A stretch of DNA of 64,000 nucleotides from Trissonchulus latispiculum (GCA_030248195.1 JASAND010013672.1:1-64000), one strand, 5' to 3'. Positions 44,571 through 57,307 are shown, counted from the first letter of the stretch. The notes: generated from the sequence alone by a model not told the origin. Translations and numbers: made by a program.

Positions 44571-46587
44571 TTGAGCTGGGGCCGGTTCCACTAGAACCGG
44601 TTGGAACCGAACCGGAAGGACTTTTAGAACCGGAACCGGTAGAATTTGGAACCGACCGGTTCCAGGCTCAAAAAGTGAGCTTGAACTAAAATTTTTGCCA
44701 ACTGTAAAATTTTGCAAAAGTTGAATATTGGGCATGGATCTCAATTTAGCATCATTTAATTTTGATGTTGCTCTTGTCTCCGCAACTGAAACTGGAACTG
44801 CATTGTCACCAAGAATCATTAGCAACATTTGTTTATTTCCATTTCCCACTTAGTTAATTGCTTTAATATTACAGAAGGCTTCTGTAATTTTTGCAGGGTA
44901 TCGACTCGAGCTAAACTGAATCTGTAATGACCAGAATGTGTTGATGGTTGTACGTGCAGCAAACATTGAAAGACAGCAAATTTGTCCAATTTTTGGAGTT
45001 CTAATTTTTAAATTATTTTAAAGGTTACCTAAATTTAGTAGTTTTAAAGCTGCTACAAGGATGCAGAGTACGGCCGTCTCAATTCAAATGTTCGACTTGG
45101 ACATGCGACAAGTTTTGAACATGGATTGATTTCTCGACGTGTGGGAAGCTAAAAAAAGCGATCACAGTTCACTCTACAAAAAGCGCTTCCCGAGGGCTAT
45201 TTGTTCTAAAATTGCTTAATGAACAAACAAGCTCAATATTTTGAGAAAATGTAAACTTTGTCAAATTTTCACAAACAGTTTCAAGTTTGGAGACTTTTAT
45301 TTCTCCCTAACAAAATGACAATACAGAACTTAAAACTTTCCCTCAGCAAGCAGTTTTCCCAAAAATGTGTGCGTAAAGCCGCTTTCTAATGGCTGGAATG
45401 AGTTGAGAGGAATCCGTGTTCATAAAAATCTAGCCGCCATGTTCAGAATTTCGTATCTTCGTTGCTGTGCTTAGGCAGAGATGCCGCAGGCAAGACAGGC
45501 CAAATCGAAAACCAAACCAAACCAAAATCAAACAAGCTTTGAAAAACCAAATTTCTTTATATATTATCTCCTAAACCGCAAAGAATCGTTGTTGTAAGTT
45601 GTTGTAAGTTGTAAGTTTTGGTGAGAGCATTCGAATGACTATAAGTTTGTATATAGTTTATTATTTTCATTAATTTCATCAGCTTTTTGCTTTCGCTTTT
45701 GCTTGCAAAGCGAAGGGCGCTTTCAATTATTCTTTGAACTCAAGCTGGGAGTCAACAGTAACTCCGATGAGTAATTAAATTTTGCAGGCGCAGAAACATT
45801 TGAAAACTGCTAGTCCCTATTTTCGTTTTTCAGGAACTTCAGCTTTTGGCACAAAATTCGTAAGAGTGAAGGTACATAAATAGAAAGAGGTGTCGGCATA
45901 ACTAATCTGTTAAGAACTAAATAGTTAGATAGAGGTGTCTGTGTGAAAGAAAGCAGCCAATTCAGCACTAAAGTAAATTTTAATATTTGTTAAATTAAAA
46001 TATTAATAAATTAATAGTAATATTAAAATTTTTTCCTATCTTTCAAAATTCAAATATTTTTACTACATTTAAAATTTCTGCAAATATCCTGCGGAAGCGA
46101 ATGTAGTTTAGTTTTGGTAAAAGAAAATTAAAACTAAGCTTTCAGCATTTCTTATAGTTTTTTGGAACGTTTTCCAGCTTTTAAGATTTCTTTGGATATG
46201 GTAGGCGTTGTTGGTATACCGCGCTGTTTGTTCATTTTTTCAAACAAAATCCATAATTTCAGGTTAGGCCAATGTTGGGTATGGCAGTTTACAAGATGTC
46301 CAGAAAATGTTCTACAGTAACAAATCGAAAATTAATTTCAAAAAATTGCGAAAAACAGTTGTCTCGTTGTTTGATGTGTTTAATCTATTTGATTTATAGC
46401 ATTGCTTCTTCATTTTGATTGTATCAGCCCTATAGGTGGCCTGAAACAAATGTTAAATAAGAAAGAAAATTATCACTGCAAATTTTGTACTTGGATTGGA
46501 ACCGGGAACCGGAAGCTGGAACCGGAACCGGAACCGGAGCCGGTACCCTGGAACCGGTTTCGAAAATTGGAACCGGCCCCAGCTCTA
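44571..46587. mobile_element. 2.0-kb hAT-like element with 8-bp TSD
   Basis: Ends TTGAGCTGGGGCCGGTTCC and (reverse) TAGAGCTGGGGCCGGTTCC, then GGAACCGG-rich runs. TGTAATAG at 44563-44570 and 46588-46595 is a perfect duplication. The left TSD overlaps the right TSD of the 41.68-kb element. There is no transposase. Confidence 0.85.
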
Positions 46588-46775
46588 TGTAATAGGTCTG
46601 TAAAATTGTGGCAAATATGTAGGAATTCGGAACTACCATACAACCATTACATAAAGTTTTATGCCATCTGAAACAGGTGAAACATGAAAAAATGCCAATT
46701 TTTCTCTGGTTCCAATAGTATTTCAGGGTGGTCTAGCATGATAACGCTCACAAATTTGACTCAATTTATGTATGT

Positions 46776-47392
46776 CAAGTCTATAAAGGAAGAGTGAGAT
46801 ACTTGGCCTGGCCCTCCCTAGTGCTTTAAGATTGAAATATGCTCGGCACATTAAGGCACATTAAACCGCGGGGGGTGTACCACTTACCGTTGTTAACCAT
46901 AATATGTTTATATGCGTATGTTTATATGCGTTTGAACTAAAATGCATCTGATGGCTAATCGCCTACCTTATGTCAAAGTGACGTGTTTAAGCGGTTCTCC
47001 CCTCCCCGAGATATCTGGGGGGTCCCATTTACACGTACAAGCTTGTAAAAGCGTTTAGCTCTTCGCTGATTGGTTGATTTGTAACTACCGTATGCTGTAT
47101 GCCGCTAGAAATCAACCAATCAGTGAAGAGCTAAACGCTTTTATAAGATTGTACATACGTGTAAATGAAATCCCCCGAGATCTCGCGGGGGGGTCCGCTT
47201 ATACACGTAAATTTGGCATTATGTAGGCGATTAGCCAATCAGATGCGTTTTAGTTCAAACGCATATAAACATATGGTTAACAACGGTAAGTGGTACCTCC
47301 CCCGAGATTTCGGCCTTATTCTGCCGACCATATTTCAAGCTTAAAACACTAGGGAGGACCGAGTGTCTCACTCTCCCTTCATAGACTCTTGG
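46776..47392. mobile_element. 617-bp foldback element
   Basis: Arms of about 300 bp from CAAGTCTATAAAGGAAGAGTG to its reverse, meeting near 47090 with CGCTGATTGGTTGATTT / AAATCAACCAATCAG. A broken copy lies next to SULF exon 18. Confidence 0.85.
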
Positions 47393-47579
47393 GTATACTG
47401 ATTTCCTTACTAACCCTACCACAACAACATAAATTTTAACCTTAAAGTGGATGCATCATTGATAAGATACTTTGAATATTCAGTTGAATGCTAAATGCTA
47501 ACCAACCATGCAAGATGCAAGTGCTTGGGGGATTTGTGACCTGGAACTCACCTCCCCAGAGGGGTCGCTCACCGGTGTT

Positions 47580-47935
47580 TGACGTCGGCCGGGTTTTCAC
47601 CGGCCGGCCGTCGGTCGGAGAGTCGCCGGCCGGACCCTTCGGTCAGCCGGCCGGCGGCCGGTGAGCCCGTAGGCCGGCCGGTGGCCGGCCTGGAGCAGTT
47701 TGCAGTGCAGCTATTAGGACTGCTAAGATTTGATTTTCGGGTGGTGGTATATTAGAAAAATGTATTTGTACGTGGACTGTACACTGATTGCACAAACCAG
47801 ATTTTGAGTTCATTCTAAGCTTTGTAGTTGCTCTAAATTGTAAATTTCTGACTGGTGATTTGCATCCAGGCCGGCCGGTCGGTAGCCGGCGGCTGGCGGA
47901 CGAGCAAAAGTCGTCGGCCGGCTCTGGTCGATCAG
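47580..47935. repeat. GGCCGG arm (right) and related cluster
   Basis: Dense GGCCGG hairpin text. 47630-47715 is the reverse of 41510-41590. Confidence 0.65.
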
Positions 47936-48113
47936 GCTCCCTAGTTCCATCATTGATCCGGTTCTGCTGATCTGATCCAGCAACAATCCAGCAACACTTC
48001 TTCACGGAGTGTGGTAGAAAACACCAATTCCATTGCTGCTGCTGGTGCGTCCAGTCCAGAGTCCAGACTGCCGAAATCTTTGAAGAGGCTCTGCTTTAAG
48101 GTTAAGGTTAAAC

Positions 48114-49696
48114 CTAAAGTCTGACCAAAAAATCTTGGAACCGAACAGTCAGCACCAGTCCTGAGTTATCCTTTGAAGGTAGCCTATATAAAGTATATAT
48201 TTTTAGAATCCTCAGGAGGAGGAGATTCCGATAAACCCATCATATCCGGTCTATATCCGGTTACCGGATACTAAATCGATAAAAACGCTTCAGATTCGGA
48301 AGAAAAATGCTAATTAATTCATACTCTAGTATATTAGTCCTTGGCTCAAAACATTTCCGAAAATCGGGACACATCCGGTCCATGTCCGGTAATCTGATGC
48401 ACAGGTCACAAAAACTGTACAGCAAGATGGGTAGGTCGTACAGGTTCGCTGATTGGATTTTTGGATTCCTCGGGTCGAAATTAGTCTGTATCCAAAATTT
48501 TGTCCGGTTTGGGCCAAAATTGCGTGATCTATGGTCGTATCCGGTTCGCAAAAAACCGGAAAAACCCGTTTTTCCGGCCTGGTGCTCGGAATCGCGGATT
48601 AGAAATGTTCCCTTTTGGCACAATGAATGTTTGGGAGGCTACTTTCATTTTACCGGTGTCAAAGCAATCGAATATCCTGTCCATTTCCGGTTCTGAGCTT
48701 TGACGTTTGAGATTTCATGGGCTATTATCTCAGTATCCGGTTGGTCCGGAAGTCAAATTATTGCATTAAAATTATATTTGGTCTATCCCTAACCAACACC
48801 AACCTCAAATTACTTCATATCTGCTGTAAATTTTGAATGGCAGCGGTTTAAAAATGGTTCAAAAATAGGTTATATTGCATGCGACAAAGCTAAACGTATG
48901 GGATCAAATCTCATGTCCGGTTTAATAATTAGACAAAACAAACAAAAATCACCCATTTTTAAAACGCTGCCATTCAAAATTTACAGCAGATATGAAGTAA
49001 TTTGAGGTTGGTGTTGGTTAGGGATAGACCAAATATAATTTTAATACAATAATTTTACTTCCGGACCAACCGGATACTGAGATAATAGCCCATGAAATCT
49101 CAAATTTCAAAGCTCAGAACCGGAAATGGACCGGATATTCGATTGCTTTGACACCGGTAAAATGAAAGTAGCCTCCCAAACATTCATTGTGCCAAAAGGG
49201 AACATTTTTAATCCGCGATTCCGAGCACCAGGCCTGAAAAACCGGTTTTTCCGGTTTTTTGCGAACCGGATACGACCATAGATCACGCAATTTTGGCCCA
49301 AACCGGACAAAATTTTGGATACAGACTAATTTCGACCCGAGGAATCCAAAAATCCAATCAGCGAACCTGTATGACCTACCCAGCTTGCTGTACAGTTTTT
49401 GTGACCTGTGCATCCGGTTACCGGACATGGACCGGATGTGACCCGATTTTCGGAAATGCTTTGAGCCAAGGACTAATATACTAGAGTATGAATTAATTAG
49501 CATTTTTCTTCCGAATCTGAAGCATTTTTATCGATTTAGTATCCGGTAACCGGATATAGACCGGATATGATGGGTTTATCGGAATCTCCTCCTCCTGAGG
49601 ATTCTAAAAATATATACTTTATATAGGCTACCTTCAAAGGATAACTCAGGACTGGTGCTGACTGTTCGGTTCCAAGATTTTTTGGTCAGACTTTAG
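48114..49696. mobile_element. 1.58-kb palindromic element
   Basis: Two arms of about 740 bp, CTAAAGTCTGACC to its reverse, with a spacer near 48840-48970. Arms are rich in ATCCGGT and contain GGTTACCGGAT. Both arms carry the same 129-codon frame with a few differences; no domain is recognisable. Confidence 0.9.
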
Positions 49697-50514
49697 TTTT
49701 GTACGATCTACGAAAGCGCTGATACAAGTGATGGTGCCAACTGCCAGCGGTTTTTACAATTGTTGTCTAAAGTTTAGTTCAAGTGGAATTAGTTAGATTG
49801 ACACTGCGTAAACTGACACGATTTCTCCTACCAAGATCAAGCAGTAGTAAAAAAGAAGGGACCTCGGACAGAAAGTGTCCTAACAGTCCGAGCAATGTAT
49901 GCTGCCCGCTGATTGGCGTTTACATTTAAACGGATTCATATCTCGGAAATTACCTATATACTCACAATTTAAAGTTTCTAACGAAGTCCGTAAATTGAGT
50001 ATTCAATGGTGCATTTAAGTGTTTCTCTACGTGCACATTATATGTAATTATGCATTAATAACAGTAGATAATAAATACGTACATGGACGATATAACAGAA
50101 TTGCTGCATAAATAGTAATAACAAATATAAAATTATCATTTTACAAATATTGTAATGCAATATACAATGTTAATTTATATACTAACAGAAATAAAAATAA
50201 TCATTTGTAAAAACAGAATTTTAATTGAAAACTAAGAAAGGATCAGGTAATATGAAAATAATGGTTTCCTTAAGGCAAAATTTGTAGTTCACCTATGTAT
50301 GATCGGATTTTTACAAATGATTGCATTACAGACTTATGTAGGTACTCTGCGTGATTCCGTGCCACTTTATACATAAACAAAACTTGGACCACAAAGATCA
50401 GAAATTATGTATGCCACAGAAGAAAAAGTAGTTCAGAATCAGTAGTTTCCGTGATAATCAAGTTCAGCTCAGTTAGCTGTCCAGTAGAAGCTATCAGTGT
50501 CAGTTAAACGCGAT
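49697..50514. other. AT-rich spacer, no gene seen
   Basis: No frame, repeat or structure that I can support. Confidence 0.4.
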
Positions 50515-50568
<54 letters not shown>

Positions 50569-50616
50569 GGGGGGGGGGGGGGGGGGGGGGGGTGGGTGGG
50601 GGGGGGGGGGGGGGGT

Positions 50617-50687
<71 letters not shown>
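50515..50687 (+). repeat. poly-G tract, about 173 nt
   Basis: Almost pure G with a handful of T and one A. The glycine and proline frames it creates are not genes. Either a true G-quadruplex tract or an assembly artefact at the junction of the duplicated unit. Confidence 0.9.
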
Positions 50688-50689
<2 letters not shown>

Positions 50690-50830
50690 ATGCAATTGAT
50701 GCGTTGCTTATATACCCTGACGAACTTTAACGTAAAGTTGGCTCCCGAAATGTATCCTCATGGGTTGAATCAAAATAGACCCTTGTGTTTTAAACGGTGA
50801 AATCAGGATCTGAAAGATGTGAAGAAAAGT

Positions 50831-50900
50831 GTCCAGGACGGGGATCGAACCCCCGACTTTGGTTTAAGAGTAGAACGCTCTACCACTAAGCCACGTTGAG
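50831..50900 (-). pseudogene. decayed tRNA-Lys(CUU), copy A
   Basis: The minus strand shows a D arm (GGCTTAGTGGTAGAGC), anticodon loop CTCTTAA and T arm CGGGGGTTCGATCCCCG. The 5' side of the anticodon stem is TTCTA against ACCAA and the acceptor arms do not pair, so it is not a working tRNA. Confidence 0.65.
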
Positions 50901-52130
50901 AGTATATAGGTTATAACGCTGATTTCAAAATTTCTGGGTTGGTGATATTTTACACTTGAAAACAGACTTAACATCTTAAAAGTGATATAAGCGTGCTCTA
51001 ATACAAAGTACCGCATTGTTTTTGGTGCTTTGAACACCCAATCGTCAAATCCATGAACAGATATTCTCCCGATTGAGCACCAGTGTATATAACAGGTTAC
51101 ATTCCCAAACCTTGCCACAAATTATGAAAATGGGTTTGTTTTGGCACAAAACTGTTTCTAACCCACTAACACCCTGAAAAGTATGTGTAGCTAGCTTAAG
51201 CCACATATTAACAGAAACATAATTACACACATAACTGGAAAAGTACTTAATGAGAGTGAGTTGCTCTTTTCTGAGAAAATTAGAGATGTGCAAAGATGCA
51301 ATAATCTGGGTTATTCGAATGTGCTGAAAGTTGGCAACGACATCGCCAGAAATTGCTGATTCCACATAGACCCTTCTCGCCATCCCACAAAACTTCGACA
51401 CCAGACCCGCTTTCTTTTCCGGACAATCGACGAATCCTTTACGATCTTTCCGATAATTTTGGCTGATCTGCTCAAAGGTTTCGCATTAAAATTTCTTGTA
51501 TCGGAGTAGAATTCGAAATGTAATTGGGGCAATAGATGAATACTAACATTCTGCCTACATTTACCCAAGCGCCCTATGTGAGAAAAGTTTATCTTATCTC
51601 ATTTCGAAAGCGTTAATTAGAAAGCTTTTACGAATGCGCCTGTTTCCCTAATTACATCAAATGCACATTGATCCAAATGGATTTTTTAGGCAAAAACTAG
51701 CGAAATTGCTATCCACCGAAACATTGTGTAATGGAATTAATAAAATAAAATGTTAAAAGTAACCTAAAATCAGCTTTAAAAGAGGTTTCAAAATAATCAA
51801 ATCACCAGGACGAATTCTCATGCCATGGAATTGTGAAGAAGAGCGAAGGTCATCAACATGGAATGTAATTGTCGAATAATGTCCAAGCAATAATTGTATA
51901 GATTATCATGTTTGTTTAGCTAGAGTTGCCAGTATTCAGTAGAAATCAGGAAATTCACCAATAGGGTTCAAGGTTCACATTCAATTAAGACATTAATACT
52001 AGTTTTAAACACGACTTTTAAGTCTAATTAAGTTTTACTAATGCATGACTACTAATGATACTAATTCAGGAAAGGTGAAATAAGGATATGTTAGCCCTAA
52101 TCCCTTCGGTTTACCATCCCTTCAGCAAAT

Positions 52131-52144
52131 GGAGTTGTTACTCC
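52131..52144 (+). ncRNA. TTGTTAC-loop hairpin 1 (GGAG/CTCC)
   Basis: GGAG-TTGTTA-CTCC in unit A, repeated at 54563-54576 in unit B. First members of the loop family. Confidence 0.5.
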
Positions 52145-53123
52145 CACTCGAAGATAGCAGTCGACAACTAAACTAAACTTAGGTGAATTGGTGAGTATCG
52201 CCCATAGTAGTCAAGTATAGCCATCCCTATAAAGATAATTTAATTACTAATGCCCGTATGCTAGTCAGCAGGAAGTTATAAACCTGAAACACAAAGTTTA
52301 TGTGTATAATTAAGGCGAAAATTAGTCGTAAAATTGCCTATAAAATGGAAATGTACATCCAAAACAACGAATATTGGAAGATGGTTCAATACTAGGTGCA
52401 AAATAGCTAAGTACGTAGTTAGGTAGGGTTAATTAGTGATAATTAGGTATTAACTAGGTAATAATTAGTTAATTTTGATATTTTTGGTCAGAAAATGACT
52501 TGGGCTAATATGAAAGAGAATTTGATTCTGATTCGAAAAAACCAAACCCGGCTTTTCAACTCCCAATAATAAGAAAGTTATGAGCAAAAATGTTTTTATA
52601 AGATTACTTTTCGTTTCGTAATCTTATCACTCCAAAAAGGAGTGGTCTAAAATTGGTTTTCTTTTTAGTTTGACTTAAGTCAAAGCTTTCTTCCTTTTCC
52701 ATTGTCTGGGAGGTTGTCTACCTCCCAGACTACACCTGAGTCAGGTGTTGTTCCCCTTTCCCTCCTTCTTTTCCTTCCCTCTGCTAGGCCTCTTTTCGCT
52801 CCCTACATTTTTTGGTCAGAGCACATTGCCATAAAATTAAATGAAATTAGTCAACGTTCAAAGTTTAGCTGAGTTCACCAAATTAAGAGTTCAAGGTGCA
52901 CCTTTTTAGTTTATACAAATATTCTGAAGCTTTTGAGTCTGCAGACCTCTGACTTTTTCATCTACATTTGATAAGAGTTGGTCCTTAGTTAAAAATCTGA
53001 TGGTTATTCTCTTTACCTATAAACTATTTTGTGTGCCCTTAATTTGCCTCCTCGGTATTGGTCGAGAAATCCGTATCGGTCAATCGATCAAGGAGATGTC
53101 GCTACCATTACCAGAGATGTAAG

Positions 53124-55232
53124 ACATGCAATTGATGCGTTGCTTATATACCTTGACGAACTTTAACGTAAAGTTGGCTCCCGAAATGTATCCTCATGGG
53201 TTGAATCCAAAATAGACCCTTGTGTTTTAAACGGTGAAATCAGGATCTGAAAGATGTGAAGAAAAGTGTCCAGGACGGGGATCGAACCGCCGAGCTTTGG
53301 TTTAAGAGTAGAACGCTCTACCACTAAGCCACGTTGAGAGTATATAGGTTATAACGCTGATTTCAAAATTTCTGGGTTGGTGATATTTTACACTTGAAAA
53401 CAGACTTAACATCTTAAAAGTGATATAAGCGTGCTCTAATACAAAGTACCGCATTGTTTTTGGTGCTTTGAACACCCAATCGTCAAATCCATGAACAGAT
53501 ATTCTACCGATTGAGCACCAGTGTATATAACAGGTTACATTCCCAAACCTTGCCACAAATTATGAAAATGGGTTTGTTTTGGCACAAAACTGTTTCCTAA
53601 CCCACTAACACCCTGAAAAGTATGTGTAGCTAGCTTAAGCCACATATTAACAGAAACATAATTACACATAACTTTGGAAAAGTACTTAATGAGAGTAATT
53701 GCTCTTTTCTGAGAAAATTAGAGATGTGCAAGATGTAATAATCTGGTTATTCGAATGTGCTGAAAGTTGGCAACGACATCGCCAGAAATTGCTGTTTCCA
53801 CATAGACCCTTCTCGCCATCCCACAAAACTTCGACACCAGACCCGCTTTCTTTTCCGGCAGAATCGACGAATCCTTTACGATCTTTCCGATAATTTTGGC
53901 TGATCTGCTCAAAGGTTTCACATTAAAATTTCTTGTATCAGTAGAATCTGAAATGTAATTGGGGCAATAGATGAATACTAACATTCTGCCTACATTTACC
54001 CAAGCGCCCTATGTGAGAAAAGTTTATCTTATCTCATTTCGAAAGCGTTAATTAGAAAGCTTTTACGAATGCGCCTGTTTCCCTAATTACATCAAATGCA
54101 CATTGATCCAAATGGATTTTTTAGGCAAAAACTAGCGAAATTGCTATCCACCGAAACATTGTGTAATGGAATTAGTAAAATAAGGCGTTAAAAGTAACCT
54201 AAAATCGGTTTTAAAATGTTCCTAAATAATCAAAACACAGAGACGAATTCTCATGCCATGGAATTATGAAGAAGAGCGAAGGTCATCAACATGGAATGTA
54301 ACTGTCGAATAATGTCCAAGCAATAATTGTATAAATTATCATGTTTGTTTAGCTAGAGTTGCCAGTATTCAGTAGAAATCAGGAAATTTACCAATAGGGT
54401 TCAAGGTCCACACTCAGTTAAGACATTAATACTAGTCTTAAACACGATTTTAAGTCTAATTAAGTTCTACTAACGCGTGACTACTAATGATACTAATACA
54501 GGAAAGATGGAAGAGGGGTACTTCAGCCCTAACCTTTTCGGTTCATCATCCCTTCAGCAAATGGAGTTGTTACTCCCACACGAAGATAACAGTCGACAAC
54601 TAAACTAAACTTAGGTGAATTGGTGAGTATCGCCCATAGTAGTCAAGTATAGCCCTCCCCGTAAAGATAATTTAATTGCTAATGCTCGCATGTTAGTCAG
54701 CAGGAAGTCATAAACCCGAAACACAAATTTATATGTATAATTAAGGCAGAAATTAGTCGTAAATTGCCTATAAAATGGAGATGTACATCTAAAACAACAA
54801 ATATTGGAAGATGGTTCAATGTTTGGTGCAAAATAACTAAGTACGTAGTTAGGTAGGGTTAATTAGTGATGATTAAGCATTAACTAGGTAATAATTAGTT
54901 AAATTTAATATTTTTGGTCAGAAAATGACTTGGGCTAAAATGAAAGAGAATTTGATTCTAATTCCAAAAATCCAAACCCGACTTTTCAACTCCCAATAAT
55001 AAGAAAGTTATAAACGAAAATGCTTTTATAAGATTACTTTTTATGTCGTAATCTTATCACTCCAAAAAGGAGTATACTAAAATTAGTTTTCTTTTGCCTA
55101 AAAGTTAAGGCAAACCTTTTTCCCTTCTTCATTGTCTGGGAGGTTGTCTACCTCCCAGACTACACCTGAGTCAGGTGTTGTTCTCCCTCCTTTCTTCTTT
55201 TTCTCCTTCTGCTAGGCCTTTCTCTTTCCTGG
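53124..55232. repeat. 2.1-kb duplicated unit, copy B
   Basis: Same order as copy A. The 326-bp gap between them (52798-53123) is unique. At its right end copy B keeps a 10-bp hairpin (CTGCTAGGCC...GGCCTAGCAG) that copy A has lost, so copy A's edge is truncated. Confidence 0.9.
53268..53338 (-). pseudogene. decayed tRNA-Lys(CUU), copy B
   Basis: Same tRNA remnant as in copy A, with further changes in the T arm (CGGCGGTTCGATCCCCG). Both copies share the unpaired anticodon stem, so decay predates the duplication. Confidence 0.65.
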
Positions 55233-55922
55233 CCTAGCAGTTGTCCTCACCTGAACTTTTGGCCGAGGACAAGGCCAACAAAGAGGAAACAAAGAAAATA
55301 TTAGAATTAGCCCAGGTCATTGGATTTAGAGGGGGCTAACTCCCCTTATTAATAATATAAATAAAAAATAAGTAGCTAGATAAACGTAGATAAGTACGTA
55401 GGTTTTTATGATATAATTTTTAACTTATGGAAAATCATGTTTCATGCGTAACAATTCATTAAAGTGCCGAAATTTCGCAAAATTTCCCCTTTGGTTATGT
55501 TTATGTGTTAAAGAAAGTTTCGCAAAATTTCGCCTAGTTTCGGCACCCAAAATATATCAAAAATGGGTCAGTTGGGGGCAATAAATCCAAAATCTCATTA
55601 ATTTCCACCCCCAACGGCCAGTTGGGTCAGCCCGCTGCAGCGCAGCACACGGAAAAGGTGGCAAGCTTCTAGAAGGTTCTAGAATCTTCTAGAAGCTTTG
55701 CCTTAAAATCAAAGAAGAAGCGAGCTCCAGGTCTCGCTAATGACCTGTCACCGAGCTGTCAGCAAAACTGTCAGCTCGGTCCCAAAAATTTTATTTCAAA
55801 TCAGTGTTCGTTTGAGAGCAACCGAAAGCGGTTGCTTCCCCTTCCCCTTTATGCGCTCTCCAGTGCAGTTGGTACTGCATGGGGGCTAAAGCGCATTTCC
55901 CCGGTTAGGAAAAATAGTAGGA

Positions 55923-55948
55923 CTTTTCTGGCCTTCGGGCCAGAAAAG
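55923..55948 (+). ncRNA. 11-bp hairpin with TTCG tetraloop
   Basis: CTTTTCTGGCC-TTCG-GGCCAGAAAAG, perfect. UUCG closed by C-G is an extra-stable RNA tetraloop. Confidence 0.65.
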
Positions 55949-56041
55949 AATTGAGAATTTCAACGAACACTAACCATTTAGGGCCACATAGGTCTTTTAT
56001 GCCTGGCCGAAATTTGAGAAGAAAAATACTAGGAATTCCAG

Positions 56042-56283
56042 AGGCCAATTTGGCCATTTTTTTATGTTTTTAGGCCTTTGGGCCATTCTTTATCATACGA
56101 CTATTGGGGCCTTCAGCCCATTTGTCTATACATTTTTTGGGCCTGCGGGCCATTTTTTTTATACATTTTTGAGGCCAATGGGCCAATCTTTATACGCATT
56201 TTGGGCCAGCGAGCCCCACTTTTTATATATTGGGCCTGAGGCCATTCTTTAGTTTTCTAGCATGTGTGGGCTCTTCAGCCACT
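56042..56283 (+). repeat. array of eight GGCC mini-hairpins
   Basis: GGCC/GGCC or GGGC/GCCC stems with loops of 3-5 (AATTT, TTTG, TTCA, TGCG, AAT, AGCGA, TGA, CTTCA) every 30-35 bases, separated by T-rich text (CATTTTTT-like). Confidence 0.7.
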
Positions 56284-56357
56284 TTTAATTCTTCTTTATT
56301 TTTTTATTGTTATTTTATTATTTTATTATTTCAATAAAGGGACAGCTCATGTAAACT

Positions 56358-56375
56358 CCTCCTGTTCGATGGAGG
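56358..56375 (+). ncRNA. TGTYCGAT-loop hairpin 1
   Basis: CCTCC-TGTTCGAT-GGAGG. Its partner lies at 57308-57325: CCTTC-TGTCCGAT-GAAGG, a paired C-G to T-A change. Flanks AAACT and TTG(T)GAG are also shared. Confidence 0.6.
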
Positions 56376-57307
56376 TCTTGAGAACTGTCCATACTTCTGT
56401 TTTTCTGTTTTTCGTGCCGACACTCTCTGTATATCGAGGTTCGCTGACCTCCACCCCCAATTATTTAGTCATTTATTTTGTTATCATTTATTTGCACTTT
56501 TGGTCAAGCCACGACCACCTTTTATCAGTTTTTTAACAAGGCCCTTTTGGCCTATATTTGGGTTTAAAGTAGAGTATTGGGATATCTAAGTGGGGACCCA
56601 ACCTCCAAGTTTGAGTTAGAGGGTCCCTCTGCTACGACCCTATTTTTATTGAGTTAATAAATGACAACACTCACCTCACAGCCGGCAACTAGGAGTTGCC
56701 GGCCATATTGTTTAATCTCAGGCTTTGTTAAACCTTAAAATCATTGTTTGTAATTTGTACTGTTTGTTGTAGGTCGGTAACTAAAAAAAGTAATAGGTTA
56801 TCAAAAGAACACATGAACAAGTTTTAAAGCAAATTCTAAAACAACCTCTTGCTCTTTCTAAATAATTAATAATTAAGCGTTTCACGGGGAATGACCGGCT
56901 TCCCCACAAATTAATTTAACTATTGTTGGTAGTTTTGTTTGTAAATAGTAGTTTTGTTTAGTAATGATTGCTTGGCAATCATTACTCACACGGCTTTCGT
57001 AAAGTTATAAAGTTCTCAAAATCACCAAAGTTCTGCGCTATAAACCGAGTCTTAGATGCCTAAAACTCATAACAAAGTTTTGTTCAAATTCAGTTAATCC
57101 AGTGCGTTTGAAATAGTAGTTTTGCAGCATAGGTTACTTAATATTAATTAGAGTTAGTTTCCATTTAGGCTGTTTGTAATCATGTCTGTTTTTAGGATTA
57201 GTTAGATAAACACTTACCTAAGAAATTGTATGGTTGTGTATGCATGAACCGTATGAATGGCATTGTATTGGTTTCTATGACTGTATGTGCGTTGACTCAC
57301 GGAAACT

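Larger units (their letters stand above)
50688..52797. repeat. 2.1-kb duplicated unit, copy A
   Basis: Begins ACATGCAATTGATGCGTTGC and is collinear with copy B at a few percent divergence, ending in CTGCTAGGCC. It carries a decayed tRNA-Lys near its left end and two strong hairpins near its right end. No coding capacity. Confidence 0.9.

Noticed and set aside
48261..49503. 120-129-codon frames in the large palindrome
   Set aside because: Present in mirrored copies as part of the element; no recognisable protein. Kept only as an observation.
50497..50800. Poly-glycine / poly-proline frames
   Set aside because: Direct translation of the poly-G tract.
50831..50900. Functional tRNA-Lys
   Set aside because: Acceptor and anticodon stems do not pair.
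50688..55232. LTR retrotransposon with 2.1-kb LTRs
   Set aside because: Only 326 bp between the units, no clear TG...CA ends, no primer site used as such (the tRNA similarity includes D and anticodon arms), no coding region.
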